Shown in pieces: positions 11,310 to 23,400 of a DNA stretch of 64,000 nucleotides. A program made the translations under genes and the position numbers. Under the pieces are notes generated by a model. The model was not told where the DNA came from. It saw only the letters and a list, made by a program, of their open reading frames with translations, and searched no databases. Source of the DNA: Cornus controversa (taxonomy: Eukaryota > Streptophyta > Magnoliopsida > Cornales > Cornaceae); NCBI GenBank assembly GCA_026545225.1, contig CM048853.1:44718755-44782754 (forward strand), given 5' to 3'. The stretch's first letter is position 1, and the number at the start of each line of letters is the position of its first letter.

Positions 11310-13549
11310 TTACAGAGATCAAATGAAATGAAAGGAAACGAAACGAAAGGTTTGTGCGTGAGAGGAGGAGGTGAGGTCATAACCTTTCCGACTCCATAAG
11401 GTCAGAATAGCTAGATCAGAGGGACCAGAGGTGGAGCCAACATCACGACTCTAAGGTCAGTACTGCAATAACATTGACTTGGCTTATAACTTATGAATTA
11501 TGTTTTTCACATATAATCTCCTCTACTGTCGACCAAAAAAAAAATTGCATCTTCAGCTTAACCCTTGCGGTTAGTGTTCATCAAATAAGGAGCTAAAATG
11601 AATTTATTGCTTATTTTGATAAATTTTTTACTCAATAACGTACTTTTTTGGAAAAAAAGGGGGATAAGGTAATTTTAACTCCTTATTTAAAGGATAAGTA
11701 ACGACAAGGGATAAGATATAATTTTTTTTTTTTTTTATAGTTCAGTGACTTATTTACCAAAAATATAGTTCAAATAAGCTATCTGCCACAAAATGATGAA
11801 TTAGTACACAAGTAAAGTACAATTAAGCATTTTTCTTTTAACATTACATTTTTGATGAGGAGTGAGGACATGTTTTAGTTTTACGGAAAAAAAAAAAGAG
11901 GGACAATTTTCACATAATTATGAAAAAAAAACAAAAGCGATTTTTGAAAAATTAACAATTAAATTAGATTTTGAATTATTTATATTTCTAAATATTAGAT
12001 TTCTCGTCCGTGAGGAGAAACCTCCTCCCTAAATTGATGTATATCATGATATCATTGGACCACTTGTCATTTATAATATTAAAAAGTCAATAAAAAATAA
12101 CATACTCCATTTGTTAAGTCTAATTGATAACAAATATAGTACTATGCTACAATCATATCTCAGTTGTGAGGAGGAGGAGATTCCTCTTGTTAGAAAATAT
12201 ATGTTATAGCCCATGCCTATTCAGTTAATAACCACTTTAACTGCTACCCATTTGCTTTGTAATCGCCAGCCGTTGGGCCAAGCGAACACCCATTCACCCG
12301 TCTATATTCTGAAGGTTACTCTATAGCCAAACTACACTTTCAGTCCACCTAGAAATTAAAATATTATTTTAAACAGAAGCCCAAGCCCAAGCCCAAGACC
12401 ATAATTGGACTGTCCAGCATGGACAGGCAGCGCGCACACGCGTGTGTTGTTTAGTTGGGTCAAGTGTAGAAGGTTTTCTTACTTTTCCTATGTAGTAAAA
12501 GTTGAATATAACAAACCCATTATTAATCCAATGATCAAAGCTAGTTTCCAACAATCTCCCACATGAATCAAAATTGGTTTGAAATGCAAAATGATAATGT
12601 AGACATTATCGAGAAAGCATATATGAAAAGTTACTGCATTAAAATAATAACTTTTGGCCTTGAATCTTCCTTAGTGTAATATTATCGGATTTACTTGACT
12701 AACTAGTGACGTGATATCTTGAACTGTTCAACTATTCATGTAAACCAAGACAATAGTGTACACAGTTCATTTTCGCACAAAGTTTGTTCTCACTGTTATG
12801 TTTATCTTGGTCCTAAACAACTCTTGTTAGAGAATTTAGCCTTTCATTCCCATATAAGCGGCTCACTTGACACTCATACATGTGATTCTCTATTAAGAAT
12901 ATCATGTGATACCCCCATTGAATTTTCAAGATATATGAATCATTAATCGCATTTGCTTAACTTAATACCTACAATAGGGTGAACTGTGTCTTCATAGGAA
13001 TAGGTAGACAGTAAAAGTATTCCTAGTACCACTAGTGAGTCATTCAAAATTTTAGTTGTCCATTAATATTGAATCTATATCTTAAGATCTCCGGTCAGTT
13101 AGATATGGTTTCCATTAAAGCAACTCGTTAGATATAAGCTTTAACCCATTTCCCTCGGTGACCTCGTCATTTTTTCTCTTAGTTCAATTTTTAATATATA
13201 TGGATCTACCATACTATTTTTAATTTAAATATTTTATAGAGATTTTTTCATTTGAAAGCAATGGCATTGGCATTGGCCTATTTGGTTGTGACGTATATTT
13301 TTGTAATTAGCAAACTTCGGTGTCAAAACTAAACATGATCGAGTTGTAATCTTTTATTTATATTCTTGTAATTAATAATGTAATTGAAGTTCTCAAAGGC
13401 ATGAAGCTTAAAATTTTAAAAAAAGACATCAATAATTTGAACAAGGATTTGATTGTTTGAAGTTTTCAGATGGTTTCGATTGCATGAGGACATTGTTGGT
13501 CAAGTATGCGAGTCACGTAGTCTAAGTAAAGATATTTTCATGTCAAATC
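11310..13549. other. TNL-A upstream region and spacer (block 1)
   Basis: No gene is visible. The stretch is colinear with 35407-38215 upstream of TNL-D, with indels; block 2 has about 500 extra bases near 36393-36900. A W-box-type TTGACTT lies at 11474-11480, about 165 bp upstream of the TNL-A ATG, and at the matching place upstream of TNL-D (35567-35573). W-boxes bind WRKY factors and are common in defence promoters; activity here is inference. Confidence 0.6.
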
Positions 13550-13649
13550 TGTAATACCCCGCTCCAACACATGGTATGATATTGTCCGCTTTGGGCCTGA
13601 GCCCGCATGATTTTGCTCTTGGGTTATATCCCAAAAGGCCTCATACCAT
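13550..13649 (-). mobile_element. TRIM LTR fragment at left edge of the chimeric insertion
   Basis: About 100 bp matching the 3' (U5) end of the TRIM LTR in reverse complement, beginning TGTAATACCCCGCTCC. Similarity stops after CCTCATACCAT. The first 12 bases (TGTAATACCCCG) are identical to the start of the gypsy LTR at 15076, a plausible recombination point. Confidence 0.9.
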
Positions 13650-15059
13650 CAGCTTACCGACCTGTAGTGCGTAGAGAAGGTGGCTGAGTTGAAATTTGGA
13701 TAGGTACCGTTTTATACAATGGGTACAGATGGAGGTGGCATTATGAGTGAGGCCTACGGTTCTTAGTTTTGGTACGCTTGGGAGGGGATAAGATGTACCA
13801 AGACATGAAAATGACAGTTTTGGTGGCAGGCATGAAGAGGGACATAGCTATATTTGTCTCTAAGTGCAGCACTTGTCAAATGATCAAGAATGATCACCAG
13901 AGACCACCAGTGTCTTTACAACCATTGCCTATACCGAAGTGGTAGTGGGAGAACATCTCTATAGATTTCATTGTGGGACTTCCCACCTCACAGCAAAATC
14001 ATGATGCTATTGGGTGATAGTGGACAAGTTGACGAAATCAGCACATTTCTTGCCAGTTTGCTCGAGTTACACCTCAGAGCAATACGCGAAGCTTTACATT
14101 GCAGAGATAGTGAAGCTTCATGGTGTGTCTTTGTCCATTATATCGAATAGAGATCCGAGTTTTGTTTCAGGGTTTGGGAGGGCTTTCAGCAAGTAATGGG
14201 TACAGCTCTGCACCTCAGTACAACTAATTACCCTCAGATCGATGGTCAGACTGAGAGGGTTAATCAGATTTTGGAGGGTATTTTGTGAGCATGTGCACTT
14301 AACTTCAAGGGTAATTGAGAGAATTACTTGCTGCTAGTTGAGTTTGTCTATAATAATAGTTATCAAAAGACTATTGATATGACACCATTTAAGGCTCTGA
14401 ACGGACGACTTGTAGATCGTTAGGTTACTGGTTGAAAGTTAGAGGGAATAGGTTTTTGGGTCCTGAGTTCATCAAGGACACGTCAGAAATAGTTGTCCTT
14501 ATTAGAGACCGTATGCGGACTGCACAGAGTAGATAGAAAAGTTATGCTGACCAAAGAACTCGTGCACTAGAGTTCAAGGTGGGGGATCAGGTTCTATTCA
14601 AGGTTTCTCCCATGAAGGGAGTAATGTGGTTTGGAAAAAAAAAAGAAAAAAAGGGAGGTTGTCACCTCGTTTTTTTTTTTTTTTTTTTGCTCCTTTCATG
14701 ATTACTGATAGGATCGGGACAGTAACGTATATAGTGATGTTACTAAACACAATACACATGGTGTATCATATCTTTTATGTGTCTATGTTATAGAAATTCC
14801 GTAAGGAGGATGTTATTGATCAGCACATTGAGGTTGGGGAGATTGAGTTGCAGCTAGATCCAACATATGTAGAGTAACTGTACTGTACTGATAACCATAG
14901 GAATCAATTCCCTCATCTTAAGACTATTCCTTTAGTTCGGGTTCAGTGGAGTCACCACAATTAGGTGGAGTCCACTTGGAAAAAGGAGGATGAAATGAAA
15001 GCAAAGAATCCAGAGTTTTCTTTTGGGTATGAGTTGAATTCCAAGGACGGAATTCCTCT
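13650..15059 (+). pseudogene. Ty3/gypsy integrase (pol 3' end), degenerate
   Basis: Translated pieces in shifting frames give the usual order of a gypsy integrase: MYQDMKMTVLVAGMKRDIA, the zinc-finger half CSTCQ, the core with first Asp (SIDFIVGLP), second Asp (SNRDPSF) and Glu (GQTERVNQILE), then VEFVYNNSYQ and, near 14965-15060, a chromodomain-side tail like EDEMKAKNPEF. Stops (for example in PKW*WENIS near 13943) and frameshifts show it is dead. An open stretch of 60 codons is at 14014-14196. RT and RNase H domains are absent. Confidence 0.88.
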
Positions 15060-15060
15060 T

Positions 15061-15075
15061 TTTAGGGGGGAAGAA
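15061..15075 (+). other. Polypurine tract of the gypsy element
   Basis: TTTAGGGGGGAAGAA directly precedes the LTR start TGTAATACCCC, as needed for plus-strand priming. Confidence 0.8.
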
Positions 15076-18000
15076 TGTAATACCCCGAAAAATTTGGACG
15101 TCTATTATTTTAAAGAATTTAAATTTCTTTATATTATTATTATTATTATTTTTCAATTCATGTGGAATGCCTTTATATGTATTTTATCATTTCATGTGAA
15201 TTGTTAGGTCTTTATACAATTATTATTTTATGTGAATTGGTTGTCTTTATAAATTATTTCATTTCATGTGAATTGCTCTATTTTTATTTTTATCAATTTA
15301 TATGAATTGTTTATTGATTGTGTATTATTTGATTTAAATATTTTAAATGCTTTGGATTGGGCTAGGGAAGAATCTGTGCTGAAATGGTTGGACTAAGGAT
15401 ATGCTTAAGTTGTTGGGCCATGGTTATAGTTATATTATTATGGTTATTATTATTATTATTATTATTATTTTTAGTTATTTAGTTTTTAGAAAAAATAATA
15501 ATAATAATAGAATAAAAATGATTAGGACAAAAGATAATAGAAACTAGGGTTTCTGCCGTTTGCATTACACACAAAAATCAGGAGAGTAAACGAAAGAGAG
15601 GAGTTCGGGTGAACGAGTGTTTGAATCGTCAAATAGGCAAGTTTGATTCTTCTCTTCCCCTTTGAATCCGTATGCATAGTCTAGGTTTGAGGATTGTGTT
15701 TATTTTGAAAATTTGTATATAATTGTATGTTTTTTTCTCTGTTGATAAATTTTGTGAGAATTAATTATGCTAATTGTATAGACATGTTGCTAGAAATTTG
15801 TATGCATTTAATTATGAAATTAAATGATTTTGCATGCTAAGAATAATTCTGTGAATTAAACATTAGGATTTTGGAGTTTTGGTACTGTTTTAGAGTATTT
15901 TTGCATATGAATATACATGTATATATGATTGTATAGGCGGGTGTATATATATACGAACATGAAATTTGGGTCTACTGTGTTTATCATTTTTGAGGGATTT
16001 TGTTCCGATTAAAAGGTAGATCTTACTTCGTAGAACAATCCTTGAAAGTTTCGTTATGAACCGTTGGGTAGATTGACGGGAAATTGAGTTTAAAATTTTA
16101 GATTTTCGAAACTTGAAATTGGGCGTTTTTGATTTAGTCCGCGAGAGGGGATAATTTTGGTACCAATACGTAGCTTAGATCGATACGAGTTCAATGATAT
16201 ATTCATATGCGCGATTCGGTGCTCGGAAGTGATCGGAAAGTGATCAGGAAGCTCGGCCTCCATTGTTGGCCGCTGAAGCTTCAGCTGGAGAAGAAGAAAG
16301 AAGAAATAAAAGAAAAAAAAAAAAGAAAAAGAAAAGGGGCCACTCGTCAGCCGGCGTGTGGGAGCGCGTGCCGCCGGCGCAGGTGGCCGGAAAATTATTT
16401 TTGGGGCCCACCTCTGGGTCCGATATGGGCCCATTCCGAATTATTTTATTATTTGTTTTGAACTTTTGAAATTTTTAGAAAAACTTGAAAATTTGGAAAA
16501 TCATTTTTTAAAAATACTTTTATAAATCTAAAAATTCTCAAAATTTTATGTCAACTTACTGGGAGCTTAAGGAGCTTGGGGTTTAAATTTCATGTCGAAA
16601 TGATTTACCATTGTCTTTAAATTAAATTTTAAAGTGTCTAAAAACTGAGTTTTTCAGCGTCTTTAATTTTAGAAAATATTTAGAAATTTCTAAAAATTCT
16701 AAAATTTTTACTGTAACTTTTTGGAGGTTAAATACACTTGGGTTTAAATTTTTAACTCAAAATGATCTTTCCTTGTTGTTCAATTGATTTTTAAAGTGTC
16801 CAAAAGTTGGGTTTTTCAATTTCTATAATTTTAGAAAATACTTTTATAATTCCAAAAATTCCCAAATTTTTACTGTAATTCTCTGGAGGATAAATACACT
16901 TGGGTTTAAATTTTCAACTCAAAATAATCTTTCCTTGTTGTTCAATTTATTTTTAAAGTGTCTAAAAGTTGGATTTTCACCTTCTTTTATTTTTAGAAAA
17001 TATTTTAAAATTTCAGAAAATTCTAGAAAAATGTAGGTAACTTTATAGGATTAAAATGCACTTGGGTTTTAAATTTTATGTGAAAATGAGTCTCGCTTGT
17101 GATTGTGTTGGTTGTGAAAGTATGCCTCAATTTATGTTTACTTTCTTTTTGCTAGAAAAAAAAATATATTTTTTAAAATTCTCAAAAATTCTAGGAAATT
17201 CTAGCATGATTTAAGAGAGTTCTTAGCAGTAGAATATGCCCAGAAACCTAGATAAAAGTTAGGTTTAGACTCCCTCATATATTTGGGTGCATTGAAGGTT
17301 GAATTGAAAAATTGCTTCTTTAATGGATGTTTGAGTTATTTGATTTACTTGAATGTAATTTTCTTTAAGGATATAAATGCCCATCAAATACTTGATTATA
17401 GTCTACTTGTGAACGATTTGTCTTATGATGATAATTTCATGTTGGATGATTTGAAATAACGGTTTGTGCAAATTTAAATCATAATACACCTTGTTATTTT
17501 ATATTGCATATTGGAATGTATTTATGCATTTTATTTTGGCATGTAAGGATTGCCCGGCGTGTCAGGATCGCCCATACCTAATAAGGTATCTATGTATTTT
17601 ATTTGGCATGTAAGGATTGCCCGGTGTGTCAGTATCGCCCATACTTAATAAGGTATCTATGCATTTTATTTGGCATGTCAGGATTGCCCGGCGTGTCAGG
17701 ATCGCCCATACCTAATAAGGTATCTATACATTTTATTTGACGTGTCAGGATCGCCCATACCTAATAAAGTATCTATACATTTTATTTGGCGTGTCAGGAT
17801 CGCCCATATCTAATAAGGTATTTATACATGTATGAATATGTTTTCTTTATTTTGAACTTAAAGAATGTGTTCATTGTTGGATGATAAGGGTTTGTTGGAA
17901 CAATGTATAAGATGATTTTATTTCTGAAAACATGAACTAAATAGGAAATGACTAGTATGTATATATCTATACCTATTAAGGTATCAAAAGATTAAATGAT

Positions 18001-18678
18001 GGCATGTTATGATTGCTTAAATTTGATATTATTTCATGTTATGTTTATTTCTGCTGAACTTCAGAAATGTGATCACTTTTGCATAATAAGGATTTGGGTG
18101 AAATATTATAATTAATTACTGTTGTTTTGAAAACATGAAACTGGAATAAGAATAGCTTGTATGTTAAATCTATTGTTTTCTTTTGTGTCCCTTATACTGA
18201 GGGTATGTATATTGGTTCTCTGATTGGGATGTAGTAGATAGAACTTGCTCGTGGGTTTAACCCACTTTGTTGATATTTCAGGTTTCAGACAGGTTCCACT
18301 GCAAGGATAGAGTTTTAGGGTTAGTTATGGCAGACATCTCTTCTCATCGGTCACAGGGTAGAAACCTATACTCTTATTCAAGGGTCAGACTATGAACTCT
18401 TTTGGAGGTTTTGGTTGTTTGTTTTAAATTAGAGTCTTAAACTTGTGTTTATTCTGGTTAAGGGATCCTTGCGTTACGGGACTTCCAAATTGTATTACCA
18501 GGCATATAACGATTTATTTATCGGTTATTTCAATTCAATGGAATTTTCTGTTCAGCTTTTGGAATTTATTTTAGTCTGTCTTTTGTATTCTATGCTTGTT
18601 GCTACCAGTTGTATGTATCCCTAGGTTTTGTGTATGAGACTGGCCACCTCATGCGCGAAATTTTCTGGGGGTATTTCA
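15076..18678 (+). mobile_element. 3' LTR (3.6 kb) of the gypsy element
   Basis: Starts TGTAATACCCCGAAAAATTT and ends GGGGGTATTTCA, bounded by the polypurine tract on one side and the target-site copy on the other. It contains an ATT microsatellite (15443-15469), three to four imperfect copies of a ~140-bp unit with CACTTGGGTTTAAATTTT (about 16550-17060) and a cleaner ~60-70-bp array at 17520-17825. Short reading frames near 16090-16470 are chance. Confidence 0.85.
17520..17825 (+). repeat. ~60-70-bp tandem repeat inside the LTR
   Basis: Five imperfect units containing GGCGTGTCAGGATCGCCCAT and ACCTAATAAGGTATCTAT followed by a TTTTATTTGG linker; the first three also carry a GTAAGGATTGCCCGG-like half. 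Confidence 0.88.
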
Positions 18679-18683
18679 AAATA

Positions 18684-19140
18684 TAATATACCTTATTCAT
18701 TTATCAAAGTCGTTTACATACTATTGAATATAGAGAAATTGGTAATGAAGAAATTTGAAAAAAAAAAAACTCAGTTAAATATAGAGAGAGTAAGATAGAG
18801 AGAGAATCAATTAAGAGAGGAAGAGAGAGACAACTTCAGAGAGGAGTATTATGGGTCTTTAGAAAAGGTAATTTTGGAATTTTATTTAATGTTTAAGTCA
18901 AACATAACGGTCAATGGTCATATTTGAACGGAATCTAACTGGAGGAAGGTATTTGCACATCGGGGACAACTAGTGAGAGATTATACGAGCATACTAAACT
19001 GGGGTTTTTTTTTGCACATCTTTTGTATAGCGAGGATGTTTTTTGCACTTAACCCTAAATAAAATTATTAAGCATCAACTAAAAAACATATACAAATTCC
19101 TTGAGCATCAATTATATTGTAAGTTATTTTAAAGGACATA
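18684..19140. other. Block-1 spacer with MULE/MITE-like end sequence
   Basis: Colinear with 38215-38630. Contains GA-rich tracts and a segment ending TTTTTTGCACTTAACCCTAA, which resembles the terminal repeats of AT-rich non-autonomous elements. Because it is present in both blocks it predates the duplication. No gene seen. Confidence 0.5.
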
Positions 19141-19510
19141 CCATTTGGGAGAAGAACTTGTCCACATCAGAAGCAAGGAAGACATAAGATGGAGCAAGTT
19201 CAATTGGTTGACCAGCCCCTCTTCATTGGCACCTCTGAACCAAAATTTATGTACTCTTCTTCGCTGAAATAGGCCAGGATCAACGGAGTCCAGATCGAGC
19301 GAGGAGAGACGCCATTGACACTTATTCCTTTGCTCACGAGCTGCAGTGCAAGTCCTCTAGTGAATGCCACAATTGCACCTGTGGTGGCTGTATAGTCTAG
19401 CAACTTTGCATTCCACTTCTATGCATCACTGAAGTGATGTTGATAGTGGAGCAACTTTGCTTCATGTTCTTCAAAGCATGCCTAACATCACCATTAATGT
19501 CATCATCATC
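19140..19510 (-). pseudogene. Short-chain dehydrogenase/reductase remnant (block 1)
   Basis: The reverse strand encodes LLDYTATTGAIVAFTRGLAL..VSKGISVNGVSP..IWTPLI..FSEEE...FGSEVPMKR, the C-terminal half of a plant SDR of the glucose/ribitol-dehydrogenase-like (aldehyde reductase) type. The catalytic YxxxK reads YTATT, so the lysine is lost. The preceding SIINTTSVNAYKGN stretch is frameshifted to SCSTINITSVMH. The N-terminal Rossmann fold is absent. It is more decayed than its partner at 38630-39025. Confidence 0.85.
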
Positions 19511-20400
19511 GACCTCATTACTCATACAAATACTGTCTTGGTTCTCGTTTTTGGCTTGTCCTCGTTGTGTCGTGAGCTTTGTCATCTTCCGTGTTGAGCG
19601 AGCCGGTGTAATCATGATGTTCCTCAAACTCTTGACGTGCCTTATCCGGTTAAGCCTGAGGTGGGCTTTGGTGATTACAATCCTCCAGATTTTTGTTAGA
19701 TGTGGTCTTACCTTAAGTGCCAAGTCGGCCCTTCATGTGTCATCAGCTGGTGGGTCGGCCCAGTTTGACTCGATGTGTCTACAATTTTGTTTTTGTGATA
19801 TGTTAAACCTTTTGGCTGGATAGAGAGAAATGTGAAACAAACTTAGGGATGAAGAAATTGTAAGGAGAAATGATGAATTTTGTAGGAGGTCGAGGAGGAG
19901 AAGAGTTCTATTAGAAAAATGAGGCACTCTACAACTCTAAAAGGGAAAATAAGAAGACTGAAATTATCAACATTTTAATAATTTGGAGGAAGAAAAAAGT
20001 TTTTTTTTTTCCCACATACAAGCTTTCAGATTTGAAATAACATGAGCACATTAAATTTAATTTTCATATCCGTATGTTAGAAATTTATTACCTTTCAAAT
20101 GTTTCCTTGGATATAAGAATCAGTATATTATCAGAAACAGTTATGGATGAAGTAATTTTTTTCCTAACACCCAAGCCCCAGACTACTTTTAGAGTGACTT
20201 CAATCCTTCACCACCCAAATTAACAAGTGACATTTCTTTGTACAACTAGAATTCTTACAAAACATAGATCTTTTACAACTTGTTATTTAAAATTCTCACA
20301 TGTAATTCCTCTCGATTGAATTCTGACAAATTAAACACGCGCTTCACTCTCTCTTGAATGCAGGGAAGTACCACCACTACACATTGGTATATTCCTCTAG
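19511..20400. other. Spacer between SDR remnant and TNL-B 3' end
   Basis: Colinear with 39760-40625. Open frames of 60-130 codons occur on both strands (19397-19927), but none resembles a known family and the block-2 copies are not conserved in frame. No gene supported. Confidence 0.5.
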
Positions 20401-20404
20401 CAAT

Positions 20405-23400
20405 TCATATACCAATCTCACGAAGAAATTCATAATCTGTTACCGACTGTGCCACGGGCACACATCCATCATCTGGAGGAATATCTGAGGCAATAGTGAT
20501 TGAGTGATCTGAGACATCATAAGAGTCGGCATCCTTGTCATCGCCCTCGTAAACCAGACTAATACCACACTTGGTCACCCGCCAAAGGTGGTTTATAAAT
20601 ATCACCATCTCCACTTCATCTCCGTTGTCCAACCAATAATGGTAACCACGCCCCCACTTAGATTCAAGGCACCGGATTGGTACGTAGGAAAGCCACATCT
20701 GATATGCAAAACTTGCAGGATAGAAATCAACTCTTGGTTGACGCATTGATCCCCTAGACATCTTCGTTATATTAAAAATGTCATAGCAAATAGCTAATGT
20801 GTCATTATCTTGATTGAAGCTGCGGCTAGAAAAAACAACACAGAGAATAAACCCTTGTATTATCTGACCCACCAGCTGAGGCACTCGAAAACGTAAAAGG
20901 CGTCCCTCACTCTGGTAGTTGCACCACCTCGGAATTTCAGTCCCGGGAAGAAAAATATTCAACTCACCTTGTTCTGGCAGTCCCTGCAGCAGTGCAACTT
21001 GATTAATCACGAAGTGTAGTGATCAATGCATATGACCTATGCCATCAAAATGATTCTTTTCTCTAGCTCAATTTTTGTAATCAAAACTTGAACATTTTTA
21101 ACTTAAAATAAGGCCTGGTTTCTTTTTTTAGGTAAAAACTCACATGCACAAATGTCTGTTGTGGGACTCAAACCCCTCACCTACCCTTTGAGGAAGGAGA
21201 GGCTATACCAGCTAGTTGGGCTAATAGCTTGGTGTTATGGATTATTGTCCCACATCAGATGAGGAGGGTCTTGGGTTTATATAAGAGCGGTAGGCAGCAC
21301 TGTTGTACATTCGAATAACAAATTACAAAATTCCATTGATATGTTTTGTAATGATGGAGACAGAGTCAGCATACCTTATAAAAACGGAGATTTCTTCTAA
21401 AATTATATGCAAAATTGTTGTTGACTAATTTGGGACAATCGTAAAAAGTCATGAATGGTGCTTTTGCCACATTTGATTCCATTGATATGCTTTGCAATGA
21501 TGTGCAATACTTTGCACTCAGTCCTGAAAGGCTAGTGATGGTAGCTGGTAGGTTGAAAAAATTGTTTTTGTTAAGATTCAAAAATTGCAGGGGACACCAA
21601 ACTATCAATTCCGTTGGGCACAAATGTTATCAAATATAATTTCCTGATATTACTTGATAACTTTCCGTTGGGCACAAATGTTATATTGCAGTTTTCTAAA
21701 TATAATTTCCTGATGTTGCTTGATAACTGTAATGACGAAAACCTTGATTCAAGTGTTCAGATCCAAGACAACAAGATTTTTCAGTCATCCAATAGATTGG
21801 TGAATGTCTACTAGCTGTGCACAGAGAATGAGCCCTTGTATTACCCGACCCATGAGCTGGGGCACCCGATAAGGTAAAAGGTGTGCCTCACTCCGGTAAT
21901 TGCACAATCTCGGATCCTCACTCTGGTACCTGCACCACTTCGGAACCTCACTCCCCGGAAGAAAAATACTAAACTCACCTTGTTCATCCATCAGCCCAAA
22001 CAATCTTAGCTATGCGATCAAAATGCTTCTTTTTGCTAGCTCAAATTTTGAAATCAAAATCGGACATTTTTCAAGAAAAATATTAAGGTTAGGTTTGTAG
22101 TACTATATATATATATATATATATGGGAAAAGAAAACAGAGTAGTGTACCTTGTAAGAGAGGAGATTTCTTCTAAAATGATTTGCAAAATTATTGTTGAC
22201 TAAATTGGGGCAACCGTAAAATGTCATGAATGGTGCTTCTGCTACTTTTGATCCCATTGATACGCTTTGCAATGACGTGCAATAGTTTGCACTCAATCCC
22301 AATAAATTTACAGGAAGCGCCAGAACCGATTCAAGTTGAGTACAATGGTTTACATAGAGGGCCTTCAATTGCAGTAGGCTAGTGATGGTAGCTGGTAGGT
22401 TAGTAAATTTGTTTCCGCTAAGATTCAAAAATTCCAAGGACACCAAACTACCAATTTCGCTGGGCAAATATATAATATTGCAATCTTCCATGTATAATTT
22501 CCTGATGTTGCTTGATAACTGTATCCACAAAGAGCTTGATTCAGACGACAATCCTTGAAAAAATGTTGGCCACTCTAATTTGGAGCAACCGGACATACTG
22601 AAATGAATGAGAGACTTCGACATGAAAATGTTTAGGGGAATCTTCTTAAGATTGTGGCAATTCTTCAAATTCAAGACACTAAGATTTTTCAGAAGTCCAA
22701 TAGATTGGTGAACCTCTACCAGCTTTGTACAATCATTAAGCAACAATTTTTCAAGACTGGCGAATCCTGTGAAGTCCGGAGTTTTGATCAAGAAATAACA
22801 ATGACTGAGATTGAGGTATTTCAATTTGTACAAAACCTATCAGGAACACAATGAGACATATTATCATTCATTTCATTCTATTAATTAAGTTTGAAGGGGA
22901 CAAAAATACTAGTATCATTAATGTACCTTTGTTTCTCTCCAAACTTGTTTGAGGTTGCTATAGCTCAAGTCAACCACAACCAAATTATCCATAATTAAGG
23001 TTGATGGCATATATTTTGAAGAAAATCCTATCCAAGATAGCCATACAAGTCTTCCAGAGAGATGTTCGCAGCTTCCACTTAAATGAAAATTATTGAGATG
23101 AAGCAATCTCAGCCTCTCCATCTTTGCAAATGCCGTTGCATTTAGTTGTAACTTCTCTAATGATTCTGGCAAGTTCAGGACTAAGCCTTGAACTTCTTTT
23201 TTCCCCTGATGAATAATAAAATGTTGCAGATATAAGAACATACATATATAAAAATGTAGCATTGTGATAAAAATAGTTCACATCTTAGATTGTGTGCTTT
23301 TCAACATGTATTGTGTGTTATGGCATTTTTATAGTGAACAAGACCTCCCACATTAACTAGACAGGTAATTAATTCATGCATATGACTCTTACTGTGTTAT

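Larger units (their letters stand above)
13550..18678 (+). mobile_element. Chimeric insertion: TRIM LTR fragment + Ty3/gypsy integrase + 3.6-kb 3' LTR
   Basis: The whole unit interrupts a sequence that is continuous in block 2 (38205-38220). Flanks are AAATC (13545-13549) and AAATA (18679-18683); block 2 reads AAATC once. The left end is about 100 bp of TRIM LTR in reverse orientation, followed directly by a degenerate integrase region, a polypurine tract (15061-15075) and a long LTR ending GGGGGTATTTCA. The gypsy 5' LTR, gag, protease, RT and RNase H are missing. Long LTR and integrase type suggest the Tekay/Del chromovirus group. Confidence 0.85.

Noticed and set aside
16090..16469. Open frames in the gypsy LTR
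   Set aside because: Within an LTR, charged low-complexity AAAGAAAA tract, no homology.
17520..17825. Possible CRISPR-like regular repeat
   Set aside because: Plant nuclear LTR context; units are directly adjacent without unique spacers.
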